From NCBI GenBank assembly GCA_900660155.1, contig CABFPE010000117.1, forward strand, positions 862,092-926,091: a DNA stretch of 64,000 bases, given 5' to 3'. The DNA comes from Hofstenia miamia (Eukaryota; Xenacoelomorpha; Acoela; Hofsteniidae). Shown here one piece after another: positions 13,501-25,500 of the stretch (position 1 is its first letter; each line of letters begins with the position of its first letter). The notes under the pieces are model-generated. The model had not been told where the DNA came from and searched no databases. It saw nothing but the letters and a program-made list of their open reading frames with translations. Position numbers and translations under genes: made by a program.

Positions 13501-16500
13501 AAAGATGTATTCCATCCCAAGCAAGAAGGTTATCATTGATATGACGAGGAGAAAGCAAAAAACTTTTGACATCAGGAATCACAGAAAAATTGTTCATTGA
13601 TAGAGAGTGGATGACTCAGTTGAATTCTTGAATGGTGAAGTTTCTTTGAAGATTAGAATCGTGACAGACTGGAGTGATTTCAAAGACGTGAATGTAGCGG
13701 GGTGTGAATTTACGACGAACTTCAGTGATTAGCCGGCTTAGCTTTGATTTGAAAAACTGAGTGTCATTGGAGTTGAGAGCATCTATTAGCCCAGCTTTGA
13801 TAATGATGGAGTTGATGTGTTTTTGGATATGAGGAGATTTTTTCAGTGAGTTTTTTTGTGTTGTAGCCTGGATAAGAGTGAATTGTAGTAGTATTTGACT
13901 TAATAGACTCGACATAGCTTGATTTTGAGTTCGGTTTTGGCGATTGAGAGGTTTTCTTAAAAGATGAATATCGACGTGGTGTAGGGGAGCGATGAATGCT
14001 GGAGGAACATTTGGCTGGAGAAGTAGAAGTCAAAGTTTCAGCATTGCAAACATTGGTTGGAAAAGACTGAACATATGCATCACAAAGAGTAGGAGTTTCT
14101 TCAGAGGAGAGCGCAGTTTTAAAAAGGTGCAAGAGAGCTTCAGAAGCGAGATCTTTGTCAAGATTTGCAAACATTTGATGCAGCGACGTTTTTTTATTTC
14201 TGATAACCGCTTTGCCGAGAACACAAGAAAACCGACTGTTTACTTTAACACCACACATTATAATAATAACAACAATAATAAGAGTCAAAGCAATATATTT
14301 GCTAAAAGATACAATTAAACTACAAACTAAATATAAAATATATAATAACTTTCTGTGTGGTAAGCTAAGTGTAAAAAATCAGTACATTTGTTTAGCATGT
14401 TTGTGTCAGTGTAAAAGTAAAATTTTTGGTTTTTAAAAATTTTTTCTACTCTAACCTCATTTTTTAAATCATTCCAAATATTAAAGGCTGCTCGATGAAA
14501 ACTAGTGCAGGAAACACTCTGCAAATAGATTTATCTTGGATCGTGGACTTACTTTTAAGTCATTATCAAGAAAAGAAATTGATTGTCGGCCATATTTATG
14601 CTTAAAAAATTGAAGCTGCATGGAATTGTATTTGATATAGCGGGCATAATATATTATGCTTTCGTCTGTATTCACTAACATGATCATTCTTAAGTGCAAA
14701 ATTTCATGTTCTTAGTGACCAATTAAAATAAATAACGGCTCTTTCTATTAAAATTAATAAAAATGAACAGTAATGTAAATGCACGTAATAATTGAACGCG
14801 ATAATGTGGTCCTAAATTTTTGTGGTGGTATAAGTATCTAACGCCAGAAGCCATTTTTTGCAACTTTTTAGAAGAAATTATTGTTTTAAATCTTTGTCCA
14901 TATCAACAACTAAATATGAAACATTATCACTTTGTTTTATTGGAACACTGTTAACAATTAATTCGATCTTGTTTGTTATTTCTTTTACAGAATTGGGGAA
15001 AAATATAATGAATTCCATTTTTTCAATATTCACTTTTTAATTGATTGGATGAGAAATACCTAGAAGTAGTATAAAAGCGATTCCGTTTCGTTGATATTTT
15101 TTACCTTTGACCCTGGCGGGCATGGATATGATGTAATTGTGTACTTTGGCCGTCTGTGTATCTCTGACGTCATTGGAATATGTTTTCTTGGCAAACACAT
15201 TTGTTTGCAGTCTATTGTTTAAAATGTAACCAATTTTTACATACACAGAGGTTGAGTAATTTTCAAAAATCCCATGAGATTAAAATTGTTGCAATCTATT
15301 GTTGAAAATGTAAAAAATTTTCTATTCATATTAAATAATTTTTAAATACCATTGAAATTCTATATGCAAAAAAATTACGTTTTTGAATTTACATAATTAA
15401 TAAGTATTTTCAAACATAAATAATTTTTTAATATTGAGGGTAATAAATACATTTCACAGACGACACATATGTCAATAGCAAAATTGTAGAATGTTTTAAA
15501 ATTTATATTTATATGCGATATTAAATAAAACCATTCATTCTTTAAAATACGAAAATAAAATCTGAATTTACAACAAAGATTAGTCGTATTCATATGTATA
15601 TATGTTTTTCTTACTCGGTCTTGAAAGTTTATACTAATACCATCATGAAATTTTCATTTTGTTCAAAGTGACAAACCATATGAAGTGAAAAAATGTATAA
15701 AGTGGAAAACCCGTGGAAAACCCATGTAAAAGAGCATAAATGTGTAAAAAAATGACTACAAATGTGAAATCGTCAGAAAAGGAATGTAAGTCACAAATGT
15801 GAAAAAACGTCGGAAAAGAAATGTAGGTTACAAACGTGANNNNNNNNNNNNNNNNNNNNNNNNNNNNNNNNNNNNNNNNNNNNNNNNNNNNNNNNNNNNN
15901 NNNNNNNNNNNNNNNNNNNNNNNNNNNNNNNNNNNNNNNNNNNNNNNNNNNNNNNNNNNNNTCGGAAAAGAAATGTAGGTTACAAACGTGAAAAAATGTT
16001 GGAAAAGGAATGTAAGTCACAAAAATGGAAAAATTTTGGAAAAGAAATGTAAGTCTAAAAACGTTGAAGGTCATAGGCCATGTAAACATAATTGTATAAA
16101 TTGGGAAAAACATGTAATAGATATTGTGAAAAATTCTACTTTATATGATTTGAAAGTGTTATTTAATTGTTATAATTGTAAAGGGATTTCATGTTTGGTA
16201 GATAATCTTTACGATTGGATACATTTTTGACATTTGAACAATATATAAATTACGCAATGTTAACAATTGTCTGTAGAGAGGTGCAACTTTGTACAGCATA
16301 ATGGAATTTTACACGGCTGTATCGTTTTTATAATTTGTTACATTCTGACAGTTGAACAATGGCATATAGATAAACTATGCTGACATTATAAAAGCATGCA
16401 ACTTTTCTACACAGTCTGTCTAATGGAATTTCACATTGATGAAAGAACTACCCATAAAGATTTCAAACTTTTTGGTAAGCTATTTTTATAATTAAATTTC

Positions 16501-19500
16501 AGATATTGTTTTGATTCTTAACGCTTTTTTGCAATATTATCTCTAGATAGTTTACAGATATTTCTTTTAAAATGTAATCAATTTTATTTTAATGAATTGC
16601 TGCGAATTTGCAGTCCGACGTTAAATTAATTATATACTTTATCATAAATAGAAACGTCTTTTGTTTGTTAATACATATTTTTAATTGAATTTATTTAACC
16701 TTTAAGTGTGATGTGTTTTATACTGTGATCTATCATCTCATTTGACTTGTTTATTAATCATTCATTTAGATACGACTGTGTGAAATTCATAATGTGTAAA
16801 TACACATTGCATTTGTTTCATACAGAATTCCCTCAAAAACAATGATTATAAACTAACACAATAGACAAATTTAATAGTAAGATATATATGGTCATTATAA
16901 GCAAAGTGTAGAATAAATTACATTTTTGTCTTGTCTTAAACACGTATGTGAATTTTACCACGTGCGTTTATAAAATTTTAGAAATTGCTATTTTTTGCAT
17001 AAACTAGTTTTTGGTTTTTTCCAAAAAAAATATTTTGCATTATTACCGAAATAAGACATTACGCTTTTAACAAGTATTATTATCTCTCTGATTCAAACAT
17101 TTGTTATTAAATTTTACTAAATAAAAGAAGTAAAATAAAAATGTAAAGTAAATTGATGCGGTATTTTCCAATGTCATATATGTTAATAAAAAAAAACAAG
17201 TATGTAAACTAAGTTAGGCCACGTAAATAAGAGAGTAAAGAAATTGGTTACATTTTTAACAATAGACTGCAAAAAAATGTGTTTGCCAAGAAAACATATT
17301 CCAATGACGTCAGAGATACACAGACAAAGTACACAATTACATCATATCCATGCCCGCCAGGATCAAAGGTAAAAAATATCAACGAAATGGACTCGCTTTT
17401 ATTCTACTCCTAGAAAGATTTTAGATATCACGTTGTAAAATTTTTGCTGCCTAAATGCATCATTAGCTGTATTTATGAAGCAAGTATCATCAGCAAATTG
17501 ATATATTTCCCTATGATTTACATGCTTAATTATGTCATTTAGGTACATTGCATATAAAATTGGCGCTAGTACTGCCCCTCGATTTCAAATTATTCATTAA
17601 AACACGCTGCTTTCTATTTTCTAAAAATCTCAAATCATTTAATTGATTTTTATTGAAATCCGTAATTTTTAAGTTTAATAGCCAAAATTTCAACTATAAA
17701 TTGATTAAATGCAAATTATGGTCGCTAAATATATTAACGGCTAAATTAGGTACAATAGTTTTTAATTCTTCTAAAGTAGATAGCCAAAACGAAATGTTGA
17801 CTTACAATTTGATTGCCTAGGTTCTAATAGCGGAGTTTTAGGAAAATTGAAGTTACCTAAAAATGATTTAGTATCCTTTTTTATTATTAATATACAACGA
17901 AATTTCAAGCTTTCAAAAAATTGACGTTTTTTTAAAGCTGAACTTTTGGCACGTAAGTCTTTAATTACATGTTATTTCTTTGATCTTTCGTAATTACTTG
18001 ATTATCAGTCATGCTTAAATTAAATCGTCGTGATTTGTTGGTTACTCGGCGATTTTTACCCAATGCTACTTGGTTTACGACTTGATTGATCTGTACCGCA
18101 ATGTAATTTAACATGTGGGAACCACAATTTAGAGTAAAAATGTAATCGCATGGAACATTTTGAAGCAAATTTTCCATGATCTCATCTGAATAATTTTTGA
18201 AATCCCTAGAAAACATCGTTTTAAATTTAGGAAGCTTAACTTGAATCTTACTAGTATAAATACAAAGTGCGTGATCACTGAAGGATTCAAGGATATAAGT
18301 CTTATATATAGTTTCCGAATGGGATAAAAATTAATCAATGTCATTTTCTGAGTGGAAGTTTGAGAGTTGATTATTTTTAAATTATAAATTGCGCATAATT
18401 CTTTCAATGATTTTTTTTCTCAAAAAAATTGAAATAGTTGATGTTACAACATGTTTAGCGCGAAGTTATTGCTGGGAATATCTGAAATTTGATTGCATTT
18501 AAACTTTATATACTTTACAAGAAAGTTCTTATTTGGATTATAAGTACATTAATTAATTCATTTTCCGAAGAATTTGTAGGAGACCTAATATCGATCCATA
18601 ATGATTCAAATTCTTTTTTTGCGTATTGGATTTAAAACTTTTGGTGTAATTAGCATAAGGCCACCGCCTTATTATTAATTAATAAATAATAAATAAATAA
18701 ATACATTAAAATTTTCGGGGTCTGGATTGAACAAATTTGGATTGATATCATTGTTTAACCAACTTACTGTAATAGAAAAAATTGAATTTGAGCCAAATTG
18801 ATTTGCAATTTTAAGAAAATGATTTCAATTTGAATTGAGACTTCTGGCGTTTAGGTGAATATATTTAAATTTGACTTCATGACGATTTTGTGAATTATCA
18901 AGATTACATTAATCTAAAATTGGGCCAGGATTTAATTCTGAATCTCCTGCTAGGATAATTAAATGATTAAAAAAGTAGTCATAAATGAAAGTAAGAAACT
19001 ATTATAAAAATTTTAGTGATATTTCATAGTAGTGTTGATAACACAGTTTGTTTGTGTGTGTGCGTGGTTGTCTCATGTGTATATAATAAATAGTTTTGCA
19101 TTTTTAAGTAGCAATACAAATATAAACAATACTTACCTTGTACATTGGAATAGGGGCCGGTATGGGCAGTGATGAACTGTGGTTGTTGTCAATAAGTCAC
19201 GGCATGCGTTGTAGTATGCTGCGCTGACGTGAGAAATGGTGGTTTAACGCAAAGCGCCATATTGATTTGGGCCCATTGAATTCTTTAGATTACGGATGAG
19301 AGACCTTTATCAGACAGATGGATGCCATCATACGCAAGAAGAGTAGAATTTATGCAGCGTGGGAAAAGAAGGAAATGATCAAAGACTGGGATGACACTAA
19401 GATGACGTTGTGAGAAGCTTCTTATGATTTGATTGCAGTCCTAATTGCGAAGTTCTTTGAGATAATATGATCAGCACAGACAGGGGTAAATGTGGTGAGG

Positions 19501-22500
19501 ACTGGAATTGAGCGCATCGATAAGCCCGGTGTTGAGTATTACATTGTCGACGTATAGTTTCTTATTGCGCGATTGTTTCCGTTAGTGCTGCGCTGCTACT
19601 ACCTTCGTTCGAATGAATCATCGTGATTTGATCTTGAAGAAACCTCGTTGTACAAACTTTTTTAATTATAATAATAATAACATCGGAGTTATCGGGCATC
19701 TCATTGTCGTTCATTTTAATTTCAGTTGTTTACTAAGCTTTTGCGTTGCATAAACATTTTACGTCTTCATGTATACATATTCTTCGTATTTGATTGATCA
19801 TATCTATTGAACACTTAGATTTATGTTCATATAATATATAGGATGTGACAAAAGCTTTTCTTCGCATTTGTATTTTATGAACAAAAACAGCATATATCAA
19901 AGGCAGTAAATGCTAACAAACTCATGACTGCTTATTGAGCAAATTAACGAACATAGAATTGGATTATTCAATAAAAAATTGTTACCGTCTTGTACATAAG
20001 AACCAGGGTAAGATCGAAGGATTATTGTCACGCTGAATACTGTTTGAAACTCTGAAGAAATCACGGAATATTCACAATTTTTTAGTTGATTATTGCTGGT
20101 AGTTTAGGAACAGGTTTTAAGTCAACCTATTCACAAGCTTGACAATGTATTGTGTCTCATTTTCATTAATTTCACCGATATGTGCAACCGTCCTGTTGAT
20201 GAACGCATTCTCAATAGTGCAACTCACTCCTATAACTACTGGACATTGAGTTTTCAAAATCAATTTTCTCATTTACTGAGATTGAAAATATGTCTTGGAT
20301 AGGGTGCTTTTTTGCTATTTTAAATGTCCATATTCCGAAAAAAAATCAAAAAAGTAATTTACCAGAATTCTAATCACCATTTCTTGTTACTTATTTCAGA
20401 GTTAACGATAATTTTAAAGTGATCAGTAGTTTTGCTCCCACATATCATACAAATTGATGCTCACAACCTATTCATTTCTCCAGAGCAGATGCCTTAAACA
20501 AATGCGTTGGCTGTTTACACTATGCTAGGAGCAACCTCAAGTGAATTATCCCAAAGCAACCTTAAAAATATTTTTTACATTGTATGAAGTTTACGAGTAT
20601 TACAGCATGTCGCTCGGACAACGCACTAATGGTATAGCTGCTCAGGATAAAAAATTGCTGATTATGAGCTTTCACTTCCGTTGATAAAACATTGTTAAAT
20701 ATCAACATATCCAGAAAGACGGAAAATCGTAAATATCCTTCCACAAGAAAGGCGCCAAGCATATGAAGCATCCTCGCATAAAACCTATTTCTAAGCTCTC
20801 GGTGTGTTTCAGCGTTTGACATTCAAAAGATTATATGAAATTGTTGCAAATAAACTATTTTGCAAATAGTTTGGTTTCAAATGTAAACGTTCTACAATCA
20901 TTAGTTACTATTTCATTTGAAACTACTTTACAATTCAATGAATAAAAATGAAAACAAACTATACATTTGGATTTTTCTAAAGCAATTGAGCGCACATACC
21001 ATTTGATTCTTCTTCCAAGCTTTGATTTTGGGATTGATGAGGGCTTTTTGGCTATCTTTGCCTATTACACATGGATCAATTATCAAGTTTGCTATTCTAA
21101 CGAATTTACAGAAGCTGGATACATTTCAAAGTACCATCTCTGGTTGGATTGCTAAGAAGACAAACTGAAATTTGAGGCTCAAATTTCTTGCTAAATTACC
21201 AATGTCACTATATTTAAAATTTTTTGACCTTACGATATTTATTGTGAACTGGTTATTAATTCATAACACCACCGCGATACTTTTTCTCAATACAAAATGA
21301 ATTAAAGTCGACCGAGTCTCTTCTTAAGCAGATGCTCCATCCTGGAAAATCATGTCAAGAGGGCAACTGAAAATAAGCTTTGCTACAAATCCCTAGTAAA
21401 TAGGGCAAAGGATTTACTGTGATTGTATTTCCTCACAGCGTATAGGAAAAACTCATGCAAATGTTTAGGCTGCTAGTTTCATCATGATTGCAAGTTCAGA
21501 TTTTCATCTGAACTGAAAAATTAAAATGTTCTAAGTTAACTATTCTACATGCATGACTACTGACACTAATGTCTACTAGGTGACATGGGTAAACAACGTT
21601 AGTATACAACCAAGCTATGTTATAATATTCAGATACGGTCAAAGAATGAAGTAGCACCCAAAATGAAATTTAGCTAAATAAAAAAGGGTGATTAGGCCGC
21701 AAGTCACCCCTCTACCAGATTATATTAATTGCCAATTCTTGGGCATTACTTAGACAATTACATAGTAATTTTCACTGGTGCTCTAATTCATTCTTCTGAA
21801 AGATAACTTGTTCGTTACATTCAGTAGGAACATAGCTACAAGTTGATCTGATTTGAAGCTTAGCGAATGGTGGTAATATTGCTGTTTATTAGTAATTTAT
21901 TTAATAAGCACCATATATATAATGATAATGAATGACAAAGGATTCAAATTAGAATATAAATATTAAATAATTCATGTAAGAAGCCATGCACCATTGTTTT
22001 TAGGAAAGCCTAAAAACCTAGGAGTTGCAGGCGGTCACACATTCCAACAGTTGCTTCAATGAGTATGAGAGCAGGCCCTTGCGGAAGACCTTATTCATTG
22101 AGAATATAATTAATTCATTAATCAATTTCAATTGAATTTAGTAATGAATTATAATAAGAAACTAAGATAGAAAATAATAAATGTTAAACAAAATATGAAC
22201 AAACAGCTTCAAATCAATGCACTGATTTCCTTTGAGCGCAATTGAGTGAAAACTTTTACATATAAGAAAGTAAGTGGCAATGCATCGCAAATTCAGTGAA
22301 TAGAAAGGTTAAAAGGATAATATTCAGGCAAAAGATGTTATTTAAAATTTTATTATCAACTATAAAAGCGCCTAATTGTTAAATTAACGCAAAAAACCAG
22401 TCTGAGCCAATGAGAGACTCGTATAGCACCGGAATAGAAAAATATTTCAATAATTTATATTATGTACAAAAATAATAAAACATGCGTGCACCTCTCTCTG

Positions 22501-25500
22501 CACATTTACAAATAAAGCAAAAAAAATCGAAGCTGCGAAGAGACGCTGCACACTATTCTTCCTTTGATTACTGACGTCGAATTATGCCTGAAAATTACAA
22601 GGGTTAGTGAAGAAGTGCAAGTGTATTTTCTAATAGAACGATCACTTCAGTCAAATTGCCTAATTTTAAACTAGGCGCACACAGTCAAACTTCTAGATGA
22701 TTATTTATGAGTTAATGAAACAGTTAACCGATAGTAATTCATTCTCCTTTGAAATTCGCAATGTAAATCAAATTCAATTCTCAATAAAAAACAAATCAGG
22801 ACAACTTCGCATTTTGTGCGCACATGCTTAAAACGATAAGCATTGAAATAAAGTCGTGCTATAGAATTACAGGTGCATGTACAAAACCCCAAAATAATGT
22901 GGAAAGTGTAGTCTGCACAGTGCATTATTCATTTGAAATACCGTTTAGCAATTTTCCAACCTATTTAGAGCAGTTGAATAGATAATAATTGCAATGATAA
23001 TTGCATGCAGTTATCTCAAATACACATGATTTTGATTGAAATTTTCATGGAATTACTATTATGAACTATTTTTAAGTGTTCATTCTATAAACATCACCCA
23101 CAACGAAATATTGGGATCTATACGCTAGAGGTTCACATTTTTATGTAATAAATTTTAATTGACGAAATTCCAAAATATTAAATAAATGTCTACGGTTCCT
23201 TAAATACACGAATATGGGGAATGCAAGCTTATAAAGGAGTTAGTAAATGATCAAATACTGACATGTTGTATTAAAAAATAGTTTTGAATTTGTGTATTTA
23301 TAATCTAGTGGCAAATGAATGTGATAATTAATATGTGAAGTATCAACGAACAGTCACGTGATAAAGACCAGAAACTAGTTTTTGCAAAATGATATTGTTT
23401 TAACAAGAGTGGATTAATGTTTCCAATGATTATTTTGTTTACTGAAGACCTAACTGGTAGCTTTCTATTTTTATACTCTTGATATCAAATGAACTTTGTC
23501 AGCCTATTCCTGTCTGGCTCTATCAAAGTCAGTGTTTCAAATTACTACAAAAATTCTACTGCATAGCTATAATCTCAATCAACAACTTTCTTAATGATTC
23601 ATTGAAATTTTTACTTTAACATGTGAGAATACAAACAAGGTATTCATTTAAAATTGATTTGTTGTGAAATGAATATAGAAAAAATAATATTAAAATTTAA
23701 GTTAAAATATTTGGTTATATTCAAATGGTTTTATTAGTAAAATCATGATTTTATCAAGTGACTGAACGCAGGTGAATCAACCGTATAAGTGACGAAAAGT
23801 GAATGAAAAATTAATTGAAGGAGAATTTACGATGCGAATACCGACTCCAGGAGTAAACAATATCAGCCTGATATTAAAGACGACTGTCAACGGAATTTTT
23901 AAATCAAAGTTATGATAAGTTATCGACAAATTCAACAATAAAAATTTATTAAGCCTAAAGGAATACGTTGACTAAAAACTAATTCAGGAATATAAGAATA
24001 GAAAAACTTACGTCGCCTGAACCATTGACAAGATGACCTAAAATGGATTTTTACATAAGAAATATATGGCAGCGAATTAAATTATACCAAAATAGAGAAG
24101 TCAAAAATACCCTTAACCAATATTGTTTTCAAAATTATTATTATATAGAGAGTATTACATGAATTCAGTAATCTGGAGAGTCGACAAATGGTGCATGTAC
24201 ATAAATTGATGTCTTCTCTGGAAAAATTATTCACTTTATAATTTTGTGAGTACTTTCAAATGCAATACGATATTTCCGTAGGGACGTTTGCTGAAAGAGT
24301 AATCCATTTCCACGGAAGATCGTAAGGTAATAGATGCGAAGATTCGATGGTCATAGTAGAATCTATGTTTTATGCGTTATAAAACGGCTTACAACTTAAA
24401 TTGGGAGGGGCAAATGAATAGTAAGCAGTATCAACTCTTGGACTTCAATTTATTAAATTATGCAGGCAAAATGTCTTTTGATAAGTGGTATTTAGAGTGA
24501 TACGACAATCATGTTTAAGCAACTACCGTCAAGACCTTTTCAATGTTCATGACCAATTGCATATATTTGCCATTTGCATTCCCAACAAAACGACTGAAAT
24601 GTATTGACAAACAACGCTAATAAATTTATCTGAAAGTTACCAAGTGTCATGAGTCAATGAACTAAATTTAAACGAAGTACAAAGATCTTTCCACTCTGAA
24701 ATATCAAATTAGAGTAGACTTTTGTCGGTAATATATGATTCAAAATTTTCTGGATTATTTAAAAAGAGTCAAACCATGCTTGGTGACTTGGTCAAGTGTG
24801 TTGAAAAGAAAAAGAATTTGAAACAATTTAACGTCGAACTATGTCATGTCCTTCGGGACGAAATGGGTATCAAGATAGAGGAATATGTTGCGGGTATTTC
24901 AAGAGCTAATTGACTGAACAATAATTTAGATCACCATGCCAGCGGGTTTTATAATAAAACTTTTGTGTGAGTAAACACATGTCTGCTAAAATTTGTCTGT
25001 GCTACGAAGTATTATTTGTAGTGCGAAAATAAAAATTTAATTTTGAGAGCTGCAAGTAGCTACCAAACAAATTAGATGAGTTTTTTCAAATGTTCGTCAC
25101 TGTCTCAACACAAAGCTTATGAAAAATAGTTTTCAAAATTTAAGTTAAGCGAAACAATTTATTAAAAAATCAAAGGTTCCCTTCATATTTGAAAAGACAC
25201 AAAAGCATGTTTAGATTTTGCCGACTGTGCTATGCTAAAGCTGTTCTGTGCTAGACATCCCAAATATTGACACTATCCTATTTTAGTAGGTATCTACAGT
25301 GGCAGCTCGTGCATGCAGAAGTTAGGCAAGCAAATATTTTTATGTAACCAAATTAGTATAAATTATAAACCATGAAAAATATATTTATATGTGAAATCCC
25401 TGAGGCAATTTTTTTCAGAAAGATTTGTAATATTATTATAAAAATAAGATTAGTTCTGCAGTTCATTTAATAAAACATTTTCAAGAAAAATATTCTATAA

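Larger units (their letters stand above)
15065..17408. mobile_element. 2.34-kb element with long terminal inverted repeats, possibly Polinton-derived
   Basis: Its ends are about 174-bp inverted repeats (15065-15238 and about 17236-17408), starting AGTAG(T/A)ATAAAAGCG and differing at only about eight sites. It is flanked by a perfect 6-bp duplication, CCTAGA, and inserted in LINE copy B. Long inverted repeats beginning with AG plus a 6-bp duplication is the pattern described for Polintons/Mavericks; other 6-bp-duplicating families are possible. The interior shows no recognisable gene, so at most it is a non-autonomous fossil. It holds a minisatellite and an assembly gap. The similar repeat arms suggest it is younger than its LINE host. 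Confidence 0.6.

Noticed and set aside
15643-16113. Long minus-strand frame running through the N gap
   Set aside because: It is made by the 37-bp repeat and by N characters counted as open; it is not a gene.
19137-19180. A Pro-rich minus-strand stretch ([13 protein letters not shown]) ending at a perfect GTAAGT donor, in phase with the ankyrin tail exon
   Set aside because: It corresponds to the end of LINE ORF1 (copy A ends LLPTPTYR at the same relative place) and lies between ORF1 and ORF2 of copy B. Its upstream acceptor does not fit the required phase, whereas the 24012-24037 microexon does.
22568-22587. Possible alternative ankyrin terminal exon: TTTTCAG then a frame giving IIRRQ and a stop after the death-domain exon
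   Set aside because: Only five codons, no conserved motif and no clear polyadenylation signal. The match of phase is easily due to chance.
24722-24913. 63-codon plus-strand frame with protein-like composition
   Set aside because: No known domain, no splice or promoter context, and it lies inside an intron of a gene on the other strand.
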